Assembly (NCBI GenBank): GCA_044360435.1
Contig: JBIKKI010000149.1
Span: forward strand, 1-5,369
DNA from: REEB481 sp044360435
GTDB lineage: Bacteria > Bacteroidota > Bacteroidia > NS11-12g > UBA955
DNA: 5,369 nt
Reading direction: 5' to 3'
Shown here: piece after piece, positions 1-5,369 of the stretch
Position numbering within the stretch: position 1 is the stretch's first letter
Layout of the letters: each line of letters opens with the position of its first letter
Program-made: the position numbers and the translations under genes
Notes under the pieces: model-generated
The model's database searches: none
What the model saw: the letters and a program-made list of their open reading frames with translations, nothing else
What the model was told of the DNA's origin: nothing

Positions 1-559
1 ACACACGGTCAACAGCGCTTGAAGCTTCACGCTTGATGTAGTTTACTACTTCTGCATCGCTGCTGGTGAAGGTAATGTATTGTCTGTTATCGGTATTGGC
101 GAACAGGTTTGCCAACTTCTTGCCATTGGTGGTTTTGCTGTATTCCCTGGCAAACAACTCTACGAAATCGCCACTTTGCTTTTCCATTTCGGCCTGAGCG
201 GCTTTCAGGGATTTTAGCAACTCAGCGTCTTCTTTGTTGTTGGCAAGTCCGCGGATGATTTCGCTTTTTTCCACTTCCAGGATTACGTTCATCCCGCCAC
301 GGAGGTCAAGACCGAGGTTGATTTCACGCTGCTTGCATTCGAAGTAGTCGAATTTCGCGAAGCCAAGATTGTAGATGTTGGTTCTTCCAACCGAATCCAA
401 ATAGTTGTTGTACACCTTTGGATTGTAAACTCCATTCGTGGTGGCAGCCCGCTTCGCCTTGTCCTCAAATCTGCGCACCACCCAGGTGAACGACAGCTGG
501 TACACACAGGCCAGGGCCAGGATGACGGAGATGCCAATGACGGTTCCTTTATTCTTCAT
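1..559 (-). CDS. secDF: Protein translocase subunit SecDF, N-terminal part (partial, cut by left edge)
   Basis: Reading the minus strand from the ATG at 559 gives an open frame of 186 codons that leaves the window at base 1. Residues about 7-28 form a hydrophobic membrane segment containing QLSFT, and residues 82-90 read LGLDLRGGM, the SecD signature just after the first membrane helix. The following part (about 90-186) is the start of the large periplasmic domain. SecD and SecF use the proton motive force to help pull proteins through SecYEG into the periplasm. In Bacteroidota the two are usually fused in one protein of about 1000 residues. I infer the fusion, because the SecF half lies outside the window. 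The start is supported by the MKNKG beginning typical of this group and by a promoter-like sequence about 30 bases upstream. No strong Shine-Dalgarno sequence is present. The gene is divergent from the arginase gene. Confidence 0.93.
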   Translation of the reverse strand, partial: MKNKGTVIGISVILALACVYQLSFTWVVRRFEDKAKRAATTNGVYNPKVYNNYLDSVGRTNIYNLGFAKFDYFECKQREINLGLDLRGGMNVILEVEKSEIIRGLANNKEDAELLKSLKAAQAEMEKQSGDFVELFAREYSKTTNGKKLANLFANTDNRQYITFTSSDAEVVNYIKREASSAVDRV

Positions 560-589
560 TTCAGTTAAGTACCTTTACGGATAAGGTCG

Positions 590-619
590 CGAAAATAACT
601 AAAAACAAACTCTTACCAA
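590..619 (-). promoter_or_regulatory. Candidate Bacteroidota-type promoter for secDF
   Basis: On the minus strand a TTG (619-617) is followed after exactly 19 bases by TATTTTCG (597-590). This is one mismatch from the TAnnTTTG -7 element of Bacteroidota, and the 19-base spacing fits the known -33/-7 arrangement. Transcription would begin near 584, giving a leader of about 25 bases before the secDF ATG at 559. The call rests on sequence match and spacing only. Confidence 0.5.
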
Positions 620-671
620 GCAGCCTGCAAAGGTGGTTTTCCCCAAAGCACCATCATCAGATTTTAAGGCT

Positions 672-683
672 ACTTCGCGAAGT
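672..683. promoter_or_regulatory. Perfect 12-base palindrome, possible operator
   Basis: ACTTCGCGAAGT is a perfect inverted repeat with no spacer. It ends 4 bases before the -7 element of the arginase gene, inside the stretch RNA polymerase would cover, so a protein bound here could block that promoter. The operator role is inference. One such palindrome is expected by chance in a window of this size, so the position is the main argument. Its core TCGCGA also occurs at 587-592, next to the secDF promoter. Confidence 0.3.
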
Positions 684-687
684 TTGG

Positions 688-695
688 TATCTTTG
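688..695 (+). promoter_or_regulatory. -7 promoter element of the arginase gene
   Basis: TATCTTTG matches the Bacteroidota -7 consensus TAnnTTTG exactly and ends 18 bases before the ATG at 714. The predicted leader is only about a dozen bases and contains no purine-rich ribosome binding site, which is common in this phylum. No convincing -33 TTG is seen at the expected distance, where the sequence reads TTTTAAGG. Confidence 0.55.
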
Positions 696-713
696 CCATA
701 AATCCTCCGAACC

Positions 714-1655
714 ATGCGTACCATCAAAATCGTTGAAGCACCATCAGAAAACGGAGCCGGAAAACGGGGCGCATCGCTGGGTCCTCAGGCTGTCATGTTG
801 CAAGCCCGACAAGAGGGATTTACCGTCCTTGAAGATTTGAGCAGGGTATTGGTTCCCGACCTGAATCACCAGTTCCAAGCAAACAGCCCCTTCCCTTTTG
901 CGCGCAATATTGACCACCTCACCGTGGCTCAGGGCATGCTGGCATCCTATGTGGAAGATGTGCTGAATGATGCCGATTTCCCGCTCTTGTTCTCAGGCGA
1001 CCACAGCAACGCTGTTGGTGCGTTTTCCGGATTGAAGAATTTAAATCCTGAAAGGCGCATTGGATTGATTTGGATTGATGCGCACCTGGATTTACACAAT
1101 CCAATCACTACCCCGTCCGGAAACATTCACGGCATGGCGGTACATGCACTGCTGCATATTCCGGCAACATTCAGATCCCCGCACAAAAACAATCCGGATG
1201 AAGAAACCCTCATGCTCTGGAATCAATTGCGCACCTTGGGAAGTCATCAGGTGGACGGGAAAGTGCGCCCGGAAGATGTGGTGTTCATTGGCATCCGGGA
1301 TTATGAAACGGAAGAACAGGCCTTGGCCGAGCAGCTTGGCATCCGTATTTTTTATGCTGAAGAAGTGCTGAAAAGCGGCATTGAAACAGTTTTACAGGAA
1401 GCCATTCGGCACCTGTCAGCCTGTGATCAATGGTATGTTTCTTTTGATGTTGATTCTTTGGATACCTCCGTTTCAACAGGTACCGGTACTCCGGTAGATG
1501 GCGGATTAACCTTGACCCATGCGTCATATCTGTTCCGAACTTTATTTCCACATCCCAAAACAGCCACATTTGAAATCACAGAAATCAATCCCCTTGTGGA
1601 TTGTAAAAACAGCATGGCTGTCGCTGTAGTTCAGCTGCTGCGGGAGGTTCTCTGA
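714..1655 (+). CDS. Arginase-family (ureohydrolase) enzyme, probable arginase
   Basis: This 313-residue protein has the full binuclear manganese site of the arginase/agmatinase/formiminoglutamase superfamily. The ligands appear in GDHS (His97), IDAHLD (Asp122, His124, Asp126) and FDVDSLD (Asp245, Asp247). SGNIHGM (135-141) carries the Ser, Asn and His that arginases use for substrate carboxylate binding and proton transfer. GTGTPVDGG (256-264) and TEINP (Glu290) match the guanidinium-binding end of the site. The N-terminal GKRGASLGPQA (16-26) is also typical. An arginase hydrolyses L-arginine to ornithine and urea in the cytoplasm. The SGNxHG segment favours arginase over agmatinase; a formiminoglutamase (HutG) activity is less likely but not excluded. 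Position 128 is His where animal arginases have Asn130, and position 198 is Glu where they have Asp183. No other arginine or urea gene is nearby. The gene has its own promoter and ends 10 bases from the convergent reductase gene. Confidence 0.88.
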   Translation: MRTIKIVEAPSENGAGKRGASLGPQAVMLQARQEGFTVLEDLSRVLVPDLNHQFQANSPFPFARNIDHLTVAQGMLASYVEDVLNDADFPLLFSGDHSNAVGAFSGLKNLNPERRIGLIWIDAHLDLHNPITTPSGNIHGMAVHALLHIPATFRSPHKNNPDEETLMLWNQLRTLGSHQVDGKVRPEDVVFIGIRDYETEEQALAEQLGIRIFYAEEVLKSGIETVLQEAIRHLSACDQWYVSFDVDSLDTSVSTGTGTPVDGGLTLTHASYLFRTLFPHPKTATFEITEINPLVDCKNSMAVAVVQLLREVL

Positions 1656-1665
1656 ACGTTCGGCT

Positions 1666-2661
1666 TTAGTCCAGCTGCATCAGCCAATCCATTGTATCCA
1701 CCCCATCGGCGTAATCCGTAAGTCCGGGACGCTGCGTAGCTCCGGGCAGGGTATCACAAAAATCGGCATGGCCCACCATGCATTGTATTTCGTCTCGATG
1801 CTTTTGAATATATTGAGCCACACTTGCTTCATCGTCATAAAACGAATAATGTAACATCCCCACCGGACTGTATAATTTCTCGTCTTCCTTCAGAAGCACA
1901 AAACCATTATCCAGGTGCACATCCAGGTTCATCAGCAGAATGGCTTTATGGTAATGGTAATTGTTAGCGTATTTGTTGTGGTTGATGATGTGTGCCCAGG
2001 GTTCGAAATATGGAAAGATGCTTCGTGGATCAAAGCCTTTGGGAAACAGCAAGTGCGTTACATTGCGGCAACCAAGGCCGAAGTAGTGAAATACATCATC
2101 GGCCAGCAATGGGAACGTCTGCTCAGGCTCATTCGGAGCAATGAATGCCACAGAATTTCGGTTCTTACGGATGATGTGCGGCAGATGACCGAAATACTGT
2201 TTGAAATAGCGCGCGGAATTGTTGCTTCCCGTGGCGATGGCTGCCTCTACTCCTTTTAGTTGCTCAACTTCTGTGATCGATTGCGCTGAGGGCAATCCGT
2301 ATTCATGGGCAAAGCGCAACACTTCGCGCATCAACACCTGATCATCCGACGACAATTTCACCAGCGCATGATGTCCGGAGGCAAGCACACACAGTAAATC
2401 ATGCAGCCCTACCATCGGAATGTTTCCCGCCATCAGGATTCCAACCTTCTTCGGATTTTGTGCCGTTTTTAGGTCGTGCAGCCATGTGTTTACAGCTTCC
2501 GGTTGCAAGGCCTTCACCCACGCATCCAAAGAGTAATCCAGCTCGGCTCGGGTAAACCAGGGATTGCGGATTTCTGCTTCCTGCAGCAGTTCCTGCCCTG
2601 CATCGGTAGTTTTTAAGATCTGGAAATGACGGCCAAGCGCGGTGAAAAATTCTGCATCCAT
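1666..2661 (-). CDS. LuxC-family acyl-CoA reductase
   Basis: This 331-residue protein belongs to the LuxC branch of the aldehyde dehydrogenase superfamily, which reduces acyl-CoA or activated acyl groups to aldehydes with NADPH. Visible landmarks are the segment around AGNIPMVGLHD (78-88), the conserved ATGSNNSARYF (143-153) followed by IIRKNRNSVAFI (163-174), and GLGCRNV (195-201), where Cys198 is the expected catalytic nucleophile that forms the acyl-thioester. True LuxC of luminous bacteria is about 480 residues; this shorter form is the kind common in Bacteroidota. No luciferase (luxAB) or lux transferase/synthetase gene lies in the window, so light production is not implied and the real substrate is unknown. 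The ATG at 2661 sits just after a consensus -7 element, implying a very short leader. The gene is divergent from the outer-membrane protein gene and convergent with the arginase gene. Confidence 0.88.
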   Translation of the reverse strand: MDAEFFTALGRHFQILKTTDAGQELLQEAEIRNPWFTRAELDYSLDAWVKALQPEAVNTWLHDLKTAQNPKKVGILMAGNIPMVGLHDLLCVLASGHHALVKLSSDDQVLMREVLRFAHEYGLPSAQSITEVEQLKGVEAAIATGSNNSARYFKQYFGHLPHIIRKNRNSVAFIAPNEPEQTFPLLADDVFHYFGLGCRNVTHLLFPKGFDPRSIFPYFEPWAHIINHNKYANNYHYHKAILLMNLDVHLDNGFVLLKEDEKLYSPVGMLHYSFYDDEASVAQYIQKHRDEIQCMVGHADFCDTLPGATQRPGLTDYADGVDTMDWLMQLD

Positions 2662-2669
2662 TGGTAACG

Positions 2670-2677
2670 CAAAAGTA
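2670..2677 (-). promoter_or_regulatory. -7 promoter element of the acyl-CoA reductase gene
   Basis: On the minus strand TACTTTTG is an exact TAnnTTTG match, ending 8 bases before the ATG at 2661. The transcript would be nearly leaderless. At the 19-base spacing the -33 position reads TTA rather than TTG, and those bases belong to the opposing -7 element. Confidence 0.5.
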
Positions 2678-2696
2678 GCTTTCCGCGTTACACGCT

Positions 2697-2704
2697 TAAC
2701 TTTG
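2697..2704 (+). promoter_or_regulatory. -7 promoter element of the outer-membrane protein gene
   Basis: TAACTTTG matches TAnnTTTG exactly and ends 8 bases before the ATG at 2713. Exactly 19 bases separate it from the -7 element of the divergent reductase gene, so the two promoters share the same DNA. No -33 TTG is seen upstream. GCGGGA just before the ATG is at best a weak ribosome binding site. Confidence 0.5.
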
Positions 2705-2712
2705 AAGCGGGA

Positions 2713-3414
2713 ATGTTTAAAAAATTACTTTTCACAGCAGCGGCCTTGTTCTTTATGGAAGCCGCATCAGCCCAGCAGGGTTTTCGTGTAGGCATTACGG
2801 GTGGAGCCAATATTTCCAGGGCCAATCCCATTGATACGTTGCCGCGCAATTTCTCCAGGAGAAACAAAACAGGAATCAGCGCCGGACTTGCCTGGGAATA
2901 CGGACTTTCAGCAAATAGTGCCTTGATGGGCAGCGTGCAGATTGTGCAAAAGGGCTACCGCATTTCGAACGATACTTTCAGTCTGAATCCTTACATCAAC
3001 CGCAGCATTACTACCCTGCATATTCCGGTGGGCATTTCCTTCAAACAGCGCTTCAACGAGCTGAACTTCATCCGTGAAAATTTTGGTCTGGCCTATGCGT
3101 TCAGGCTGGACGGATCTGACTCTGCCGTGCGCACCAACGGGGTTCCGGGAACATTCCGCATCACCGAAAAACGTGCAGCCTCGGGTTATCCCATGTTTTT
3201 CCTGGGCCTGGAACTCGGCGGTGCGACAGAAAGCAAGAACACCTACTCCTTCGGACTGAATTATTTCCAAACCTTCGGAAGGGATTCCGACATCACGGGA
3301 ACAGCCAGAAACCGCACGTTCGACATGATTTACAAAGGCGGGTTTGTGAATATTACCTTCACCTACACCTTCAGCTTGCAGAACATGAAAAAATCTGAAG
3401 AGTGGTTCTATTGA
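2713..3414 (+). CDS. Exported outer-membrane beta-barrel protein, PorT-like porin family
   Basis: The 233-residue product begins with a clear signal peptide: MFKK, a hydrophobic stretch 5-15, then a likely cleavage after ASA (18-20) before Gln21. The mature part alternates polar and hydrophobic residues as in a small beta-barrel. It opens with FRVGITGGANISR (24-36), the typical first strand of the Bacteroidota outer membrane protein beta-barrel family (PorT-like, Pfam OMP_b-brl_2 type). Later strands are visible at about 94-104 (ITTLHIPVGIS), 158-168 (YPMFFLGLELG) and 208-220 (KGGFVNITFTYTF). The length fits an eight-stranded barrel of this family. Specific function is unknown; members are usually called porin family protein without proven transport. 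After the last strand comes a polar tail of about 11 residues ending WFY. The gene ends 6 bases from the convergent pepP stop, with no room for a terminator. Confidence 0.82.
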   Translation: MFKKLLFTAAALFFMEAASAQQGFRVGITGGANISRANPIDTLPRNFSRRNKTGISAGLAWEYGLSANSALMGSVQIVQKGYRISNDTFSLNPYINRSITTLHIPVGISFKQRFNELNFIRENFGLAYAFRLDGSDSAVRTNGVPGTFRITEKRAASGYPMFFLGLELGGATESKNTYSFGLNYFQTFGRDSDITGTARNRTFDMIYKGGFVNITFTYTFSLQNMKKSEEWFY

Positions 3415-3420
3415 ACCTGC

Positions 3421-3442
3421 TCAGCGATTCATCAGCGATTCA
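3421..3442. repeat. Tandem duplication of an 11-base unit at the pepP 3' end
   Basis: The plus strand reads TCAGCGATTCA twice in direct succession (3421-3431, 3432-3442) with no mismatch. It encodes the last residues and the stop codon of pepP on the minus strand. Because 11 is not a multiple of three, gaining or losing a copy shifts the reading frame at the very end of the gene. Confidence 0.8.
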
Positions 3443-4710
3443 ATTTCTTCGACTTCCCTCGGAATATCGGCCATCAGGTCTTCGATGCCGTTTTCCCTGA
3501 TCACCACATCGTTTTCAATGCGCACGCCAATGCCCCATTCCGGGATGTAAATGCCGGGTTCTACGGTAAGCACATTGCCCACTTCCAGCTTGGCGTAGCG
3601 GTTCATGATGTCGTGTACATCGATGCCCAGGTGGTGACCCAGTCCGTGCATGAAGTATTTCTTATAAAGCGGCTGCGCCGGATTTTGGTTCTTGACATCT
3701 TCCATCTTCAACAAGCCCAGATTGACCAATTGTTCGGTACAGAGTTCGCCGGCAATGGCAAACCAATCCTGCAGGGTCATTCCGGCTTTAAGCGCTTTAA
3801 TACTCTGTTTTTGGATATGCAGCACCGCATTGTACACAGCTTTCTGGCGTTCTGAAAAGCGTCCGTTCACCGGAATGCAACGGGTGAGGTCGCCGTTGTA
3901 GTTGGCATAATCGGCGCCAAAATCCAGCAGCAGCAGGTCGCCGTCCTTGCAAGGTTTGTTGTTTTCCACGTAGTGCAGTACGCAGGCAGAAGCTCCGCTG
4001 GCTATGATGGGATCAAAAGCATAGCCGTTGGCGCGGTTGCGGATGAACTCATGGATCAGCTCCGCCTCCACTTCATATTCCATCACACCGGGCTTCACGA
4101 AGCCAAGCAGACGTTTAAAACCAAGTCCGGTGATGCGGATGGCTTCGCGCAACAGTTCGATTTCCTCTTCTTCCTTCATGGTGCGCAGGGCTGCCATGTG
4201 CGGCGCGCTGCGTTCCAGGCGGTGCAGGGGGAATTTGGACAAAATGTGCTGGGCAAAGCGCAGGGCATTGTAAGGTGCATGGTCGTTGAAGCGATCGTTT
4301 TCGTTCAGGTTCAGGTACAGTGTTTCAGCCAGCAGGATGGCCGGACGCACGGTGGCTTCAAACTCATCGTACCAGAAAATGTTGCGCACCCCGGAAACCT
4401 CCAGGGCTTCTTCGGGCGTCAGCTTATGGCCATCCCAGCGGGCGATGGTTTCGTTGGTGCGTTTGATGAACAGCATTTCACGAAACATGGGATTCGGGCT
4501 GTCGGGGAACAATACCAGCACCGTGTCTTCCTGATCAATGCCGCTCAGGTAAAAGAGGTCGCTGTTCTGACGGAACCGGAAGAAGGCATCGGCGTTGCGC
4601 GGCATTTCGTCGTTGCTGTGGAACAGCGCGATGCTGCCGGATTTCATGCGTTTACAGAATTTCTGGCGGTTGCGTATGAAGAGGTCGCTTGGGATGTGGT
4701 TGTATTTCAT
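3421..4710 (-). CDS. pepP: Xaa-Pro aminopeptidase (aminopeptidase P, M24B family)
   Basis: The 429-residue product has the two-domain layout of aminopeptidase P. An N-terminal AMP_N domain (about 1-170) includes RNRQKF, HSNDEMPRNAD and SDLFYLSG. A C-terminal pita-bread metallopeptidase domain follows. The dinuclear metal ligands are all present: Asp263 (LDFGAD), Asp274 (YNGDLTR), His359 (HGLGHHLG), Glu384 (TVEPGIYI) and Glu399 (RIEND). His355 and His366 match other active-site histidines of E. coli PepP. The enzyme removes an N-terminal residue that precedes proline from peptides, normally in the cytoplasm. I chose the ATG at 4710 because MKYNHIPSDLFIRNR matches the usual beginning of Bacteroidota homologues. 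An in-frame TTG at 4743 would add 11 residues without family support. The frame is GC-rich, unlike the hypothetical gene 97 bases upstream, from which it is probably transcribed separately. Confidence 0.93.
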   Translation of the reverse strand: MKYNHIPSDLFIRNRQKFCKRMKSGSIALFHSNDEMPRNADAFFRFRQNSDLFYLSGIDQEDTVLVLFPDSPNPMFREMLFIKRTNETIARWDGHKLTPEEALEVSGVRNIFWYDEFEATVRPAILLAETLYLNLNENDRFNDHAPYNALRFAQHILSKFPLHRLERSAPHMAALRTMKEEEEIELLREAIRITGLGFKRLLGFVKPGVMEYEVEAELIHEFIRNRANGYAFDPIIASGASACVLHYVENNKPCKDGDLLLLDFGADYANYNGDLTRCIPVNGRFSERQKAVYNAVLHIQKQSIKALKAGMTLQDWFAIAGELCTEQLVNLGLLKMEDVKNQNPAQPLYKKYFMHGLGHHLGIDVHDIMNRYAKLEVGNVLTVEPGIYIPEWGIGVRIENDVVIRENGIEDLMADIPREVEEIESLMNR

Positions 4711-4740
4711 GAATTCTGATGCGAAGTACGTAAAAGTTGA

Positions 4741-4748
4741 CAAATCAA
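4741..4748 (-). promoter_or_regulatory. Possible -7 promoter element of pepP
   Basis: The minus strand reads TTGATTTG, one mismatch from TAnnTTTG, 30 bases upstream of the pepP ATG at 4710. Transcription would start near 4735, after the alternative TTG codon at 4743, which agrees with the shorter protein start. No -33 TTG is found at the usual spacing, so this is weak. Confidence 0.22.
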
Positions 4749-4807
4749 TCCTTTTTAAAAGAGCGTCTGCCGAAAGAAATCAAGTCCTAGACAGTCCTGC
4801 CCGATGC

Positions 4808-5233
4808 TCATTGTTTATTGCCTGCCCACTGTAAAAGTTTTTCTATTGAGCCATAACAACTGGATTTGACACAACTATCATTGCGGCAATAAATAACTTC
4901 TGCAGCTTTTGAGCCTTGGGCTAATAAATTGAAGGTATCAAGGTTGTTCATCCATGACAAACCTGAAACATAATTTGACAGGGCCCTTATTTTTCTCCGA
5001 ACGTAAATAACCTCTTCACCAGAAAACCCGGGCGATACTATGATGATTGGTGCCCCGCTGTCCGTTTGCCTTATTTGTTGAATTACAGAATAAATGCAAT
5101 TCTCACAGTTGGTACCATAATACGTAATATAGAACCGATTTTCAGGAAACATATTTATTTTCTTGTAACTCAAATCAAAAGCACTCGTACTAAATAGCAG
5201 CATTAAAATATTTCTAAAGCTCAAATAAAACAT
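4808..5233 (-). CDS. Hypothetical protein with CxxC motif, possibly exported and thioredoxin-like
   Basis: I do not recognise this 141-residue protein. Residues 8-19 are hydrophobic (NILMLLFSTSAF), following a single arginine, so the N-terminus may be a weak signal sequence or membrane anchor. Residues 33-39 (RFYITYY) look like a beta strand leading to CENC (Cys43, Cys46). An amphipathic helix (about 47-56) and a second strand PIIIVSP (62-68) follow. Strand-CxxC-helix-strand is the opening of a thioredoxin-like fold, so a redox or thiol role is a reasonable guess. The spacing is short and no cis-proline segment is evident. Three more cysteines (116, 121, 126) lie near the C-terminus. A metal-binding role is the main alternative. 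The start is 6 bases after the stop of the upstream gene on the same strand, suggesting co-transcription. Base composition is AT-rich, in contrast to pepP. Confidence 0.6.
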   Translation of the reverse strand: MFYLSFRNILMLLFSTSAFDLSYKKINMFPENRFYITYYGTNCENCIYSVIQQIRQTDSGAPIIIVSPGFSGEEVIYVRRKIRALSNYVSGLSWMNNLDTFNLLAQGSKAAEVIYCRNDSCVKSSCYGSIEKLLQWAGNKQ

Positions 5234-5239
5234 AATTGG

Positions 5240-5369
5240 TCACTTTAAAGTAATAATTGCATAGCTCTGTTTACAATCCGAGCATTTAGGATTCAGTTCT
5301 TTCAAAATCGCTTTATTTTTAAAAAAACGTAGATATTGGTATTCATTGGGTATTATTTCTTTTTTTATG
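5240..5369 (-). CDS. C-terminal end of an unidentified protein (partial, cut by right edge)
   Basis: The minus strand is open from the right edge (first full codon at 5368) to a TGA at 5242-5240, giving 42 residues without a plausible ATG start in frame. It is therefore the tail of a gene beginning outside the window. The sequence is lysine-rich with aromatic residues (NEYQYLRFFKNK) and then has CSDC at residues 29-32, ten residues before the end. No family is recognisable from so short a piece. It ends 6 bases before the ATG of the 141-residue hypothetical gene, so the two are probably one operon, and both carry a CxxC motif. The stretch is very AT-rich (about 27% GC in the 60 bases at 5281-5340), so an open frame of this length is less compelling than in GC-rich DNA. 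The junction spacing is the main support. Confidence 0.5.
   Translation of the reverse strand, partial: IKKEIIPNEYQYLRFFKNKAILKELNPKCSDCKQSYAIITLK

Noticed and set aside
289..537. Minus-strand open frame starting at 537
   Set aside because: It is out of frame with the SecDF reading, which carries the LGLDLRGG signature, and its product is low-complexity Ser/Arg-rich.
1632..1677. Two CAGCTG copies flanking the arginase/reductase junction as a terminator stem
   Set aside because: The match does not extend beyond six self-complementary bases, the loop would be over 30 bases, and no U-run follows.
1915..2259. Plus-strand open frame of 114 codons antisense to the LuxC-family gene
   Set aside because: It overlaps the region that codes the conserved GCRNV and GSNNSARYF segments on the other strand, has no promoter or family match, and is a shadow frame.
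2908..3270. Minus-strand open frame of 120 codons opposite the outer-membrane barrel gene
   Set aside because: The plus-strand product has a signal peptide and barrel strands; the opposite frame has no such features.
3973..4719. Long open frame of 248 codons on the plus strand, antisense to pepP
   Set aside because: It lies wholly inside pepP, whose catalytic motifs are unambiguous. Its translation has no recognisable domain and looks like the antisense of a GC-rich gene.
4711..4743. Alternative TTG start for pepP at 4743
   Set aside because: The extra 11 residues have no family support, while the ATG at 4710 gives the usual N-terminus. A possible promoter element overlaps the TTG.
4751..4761. 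AT-rich dyad CTTTTTAAAAG as a terminator after the 141-residue gene
   Set aside because: The arms are only 5 A/T-rich bases with a one-base centre, too small to form a terminator hairpin.
4783..4798. Direct repeat AGTCCT spaced by 10 bases between the hypothetical gene and pepP
   Set aside because: Six-base repeats of this kind are expected by chance and no further copies or symmetry were seen.

Overview
The window looks like chromosomal DNA of a member of the Bacteroidota. Three things point there. The protein families are of Bacteroidota type: a SecDF N-terminus with the QLSFT and LGLDLRGG segments, a short LuxC-family acyl-CoA reductase, a PorT-like outer-membrane barrel and a PepP-type aminopeptidase. 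Several genes are preceded by TAnnTTTG, the -7 element of Bacteroidota promoters. Clear Shine-Dalgarno sequences are absent. I cannot assign an order or genus from this.

Layout from left to right. Bases 1-559 (minus) hold the first 186 codons of secDF, which runs off the left edge. A 154-base divergent spacer follows, with a promoter for each side and a perfect 12-base palindrome. Bases 714-1655 (plus) encode an arginase-family hydrolase. It converges with only 10 bases of gap on a LuxC-family reductase (1666-2661, minus). A 51-base spacer with two back-to-back -7 elements separates the reductase from an exported outer-membrane beta-barrel protein (2713-3414, plus). That gene converges with 6 bases of gap on pepP (3421-4710, minus). 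To the right of pepP, GC content drops sharply. This AT-rich part holds a 141-residue cysteine-rich hypothetical gene (4808-5233, minus), preceded by the last 42 codons of another gene (5240-5369, minus) that enters from the right edge. Those two are 6 bases apart and probably one transcript.

The first four complete genes are housekeeping or common Bacteroidota genes in alternating orientation. They do not form one pathway: they cover protein export, arginine breakdown, acyl-CoA reduction, an envelope barrel and proline-peptide cleavage. No mobile element, CRISPR array, rRNA or tRNA is visible. The least explained part is the AT-rich right end, where both genes carry CxxC motifs and neither is recognised. 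Everything said about its function is inference.
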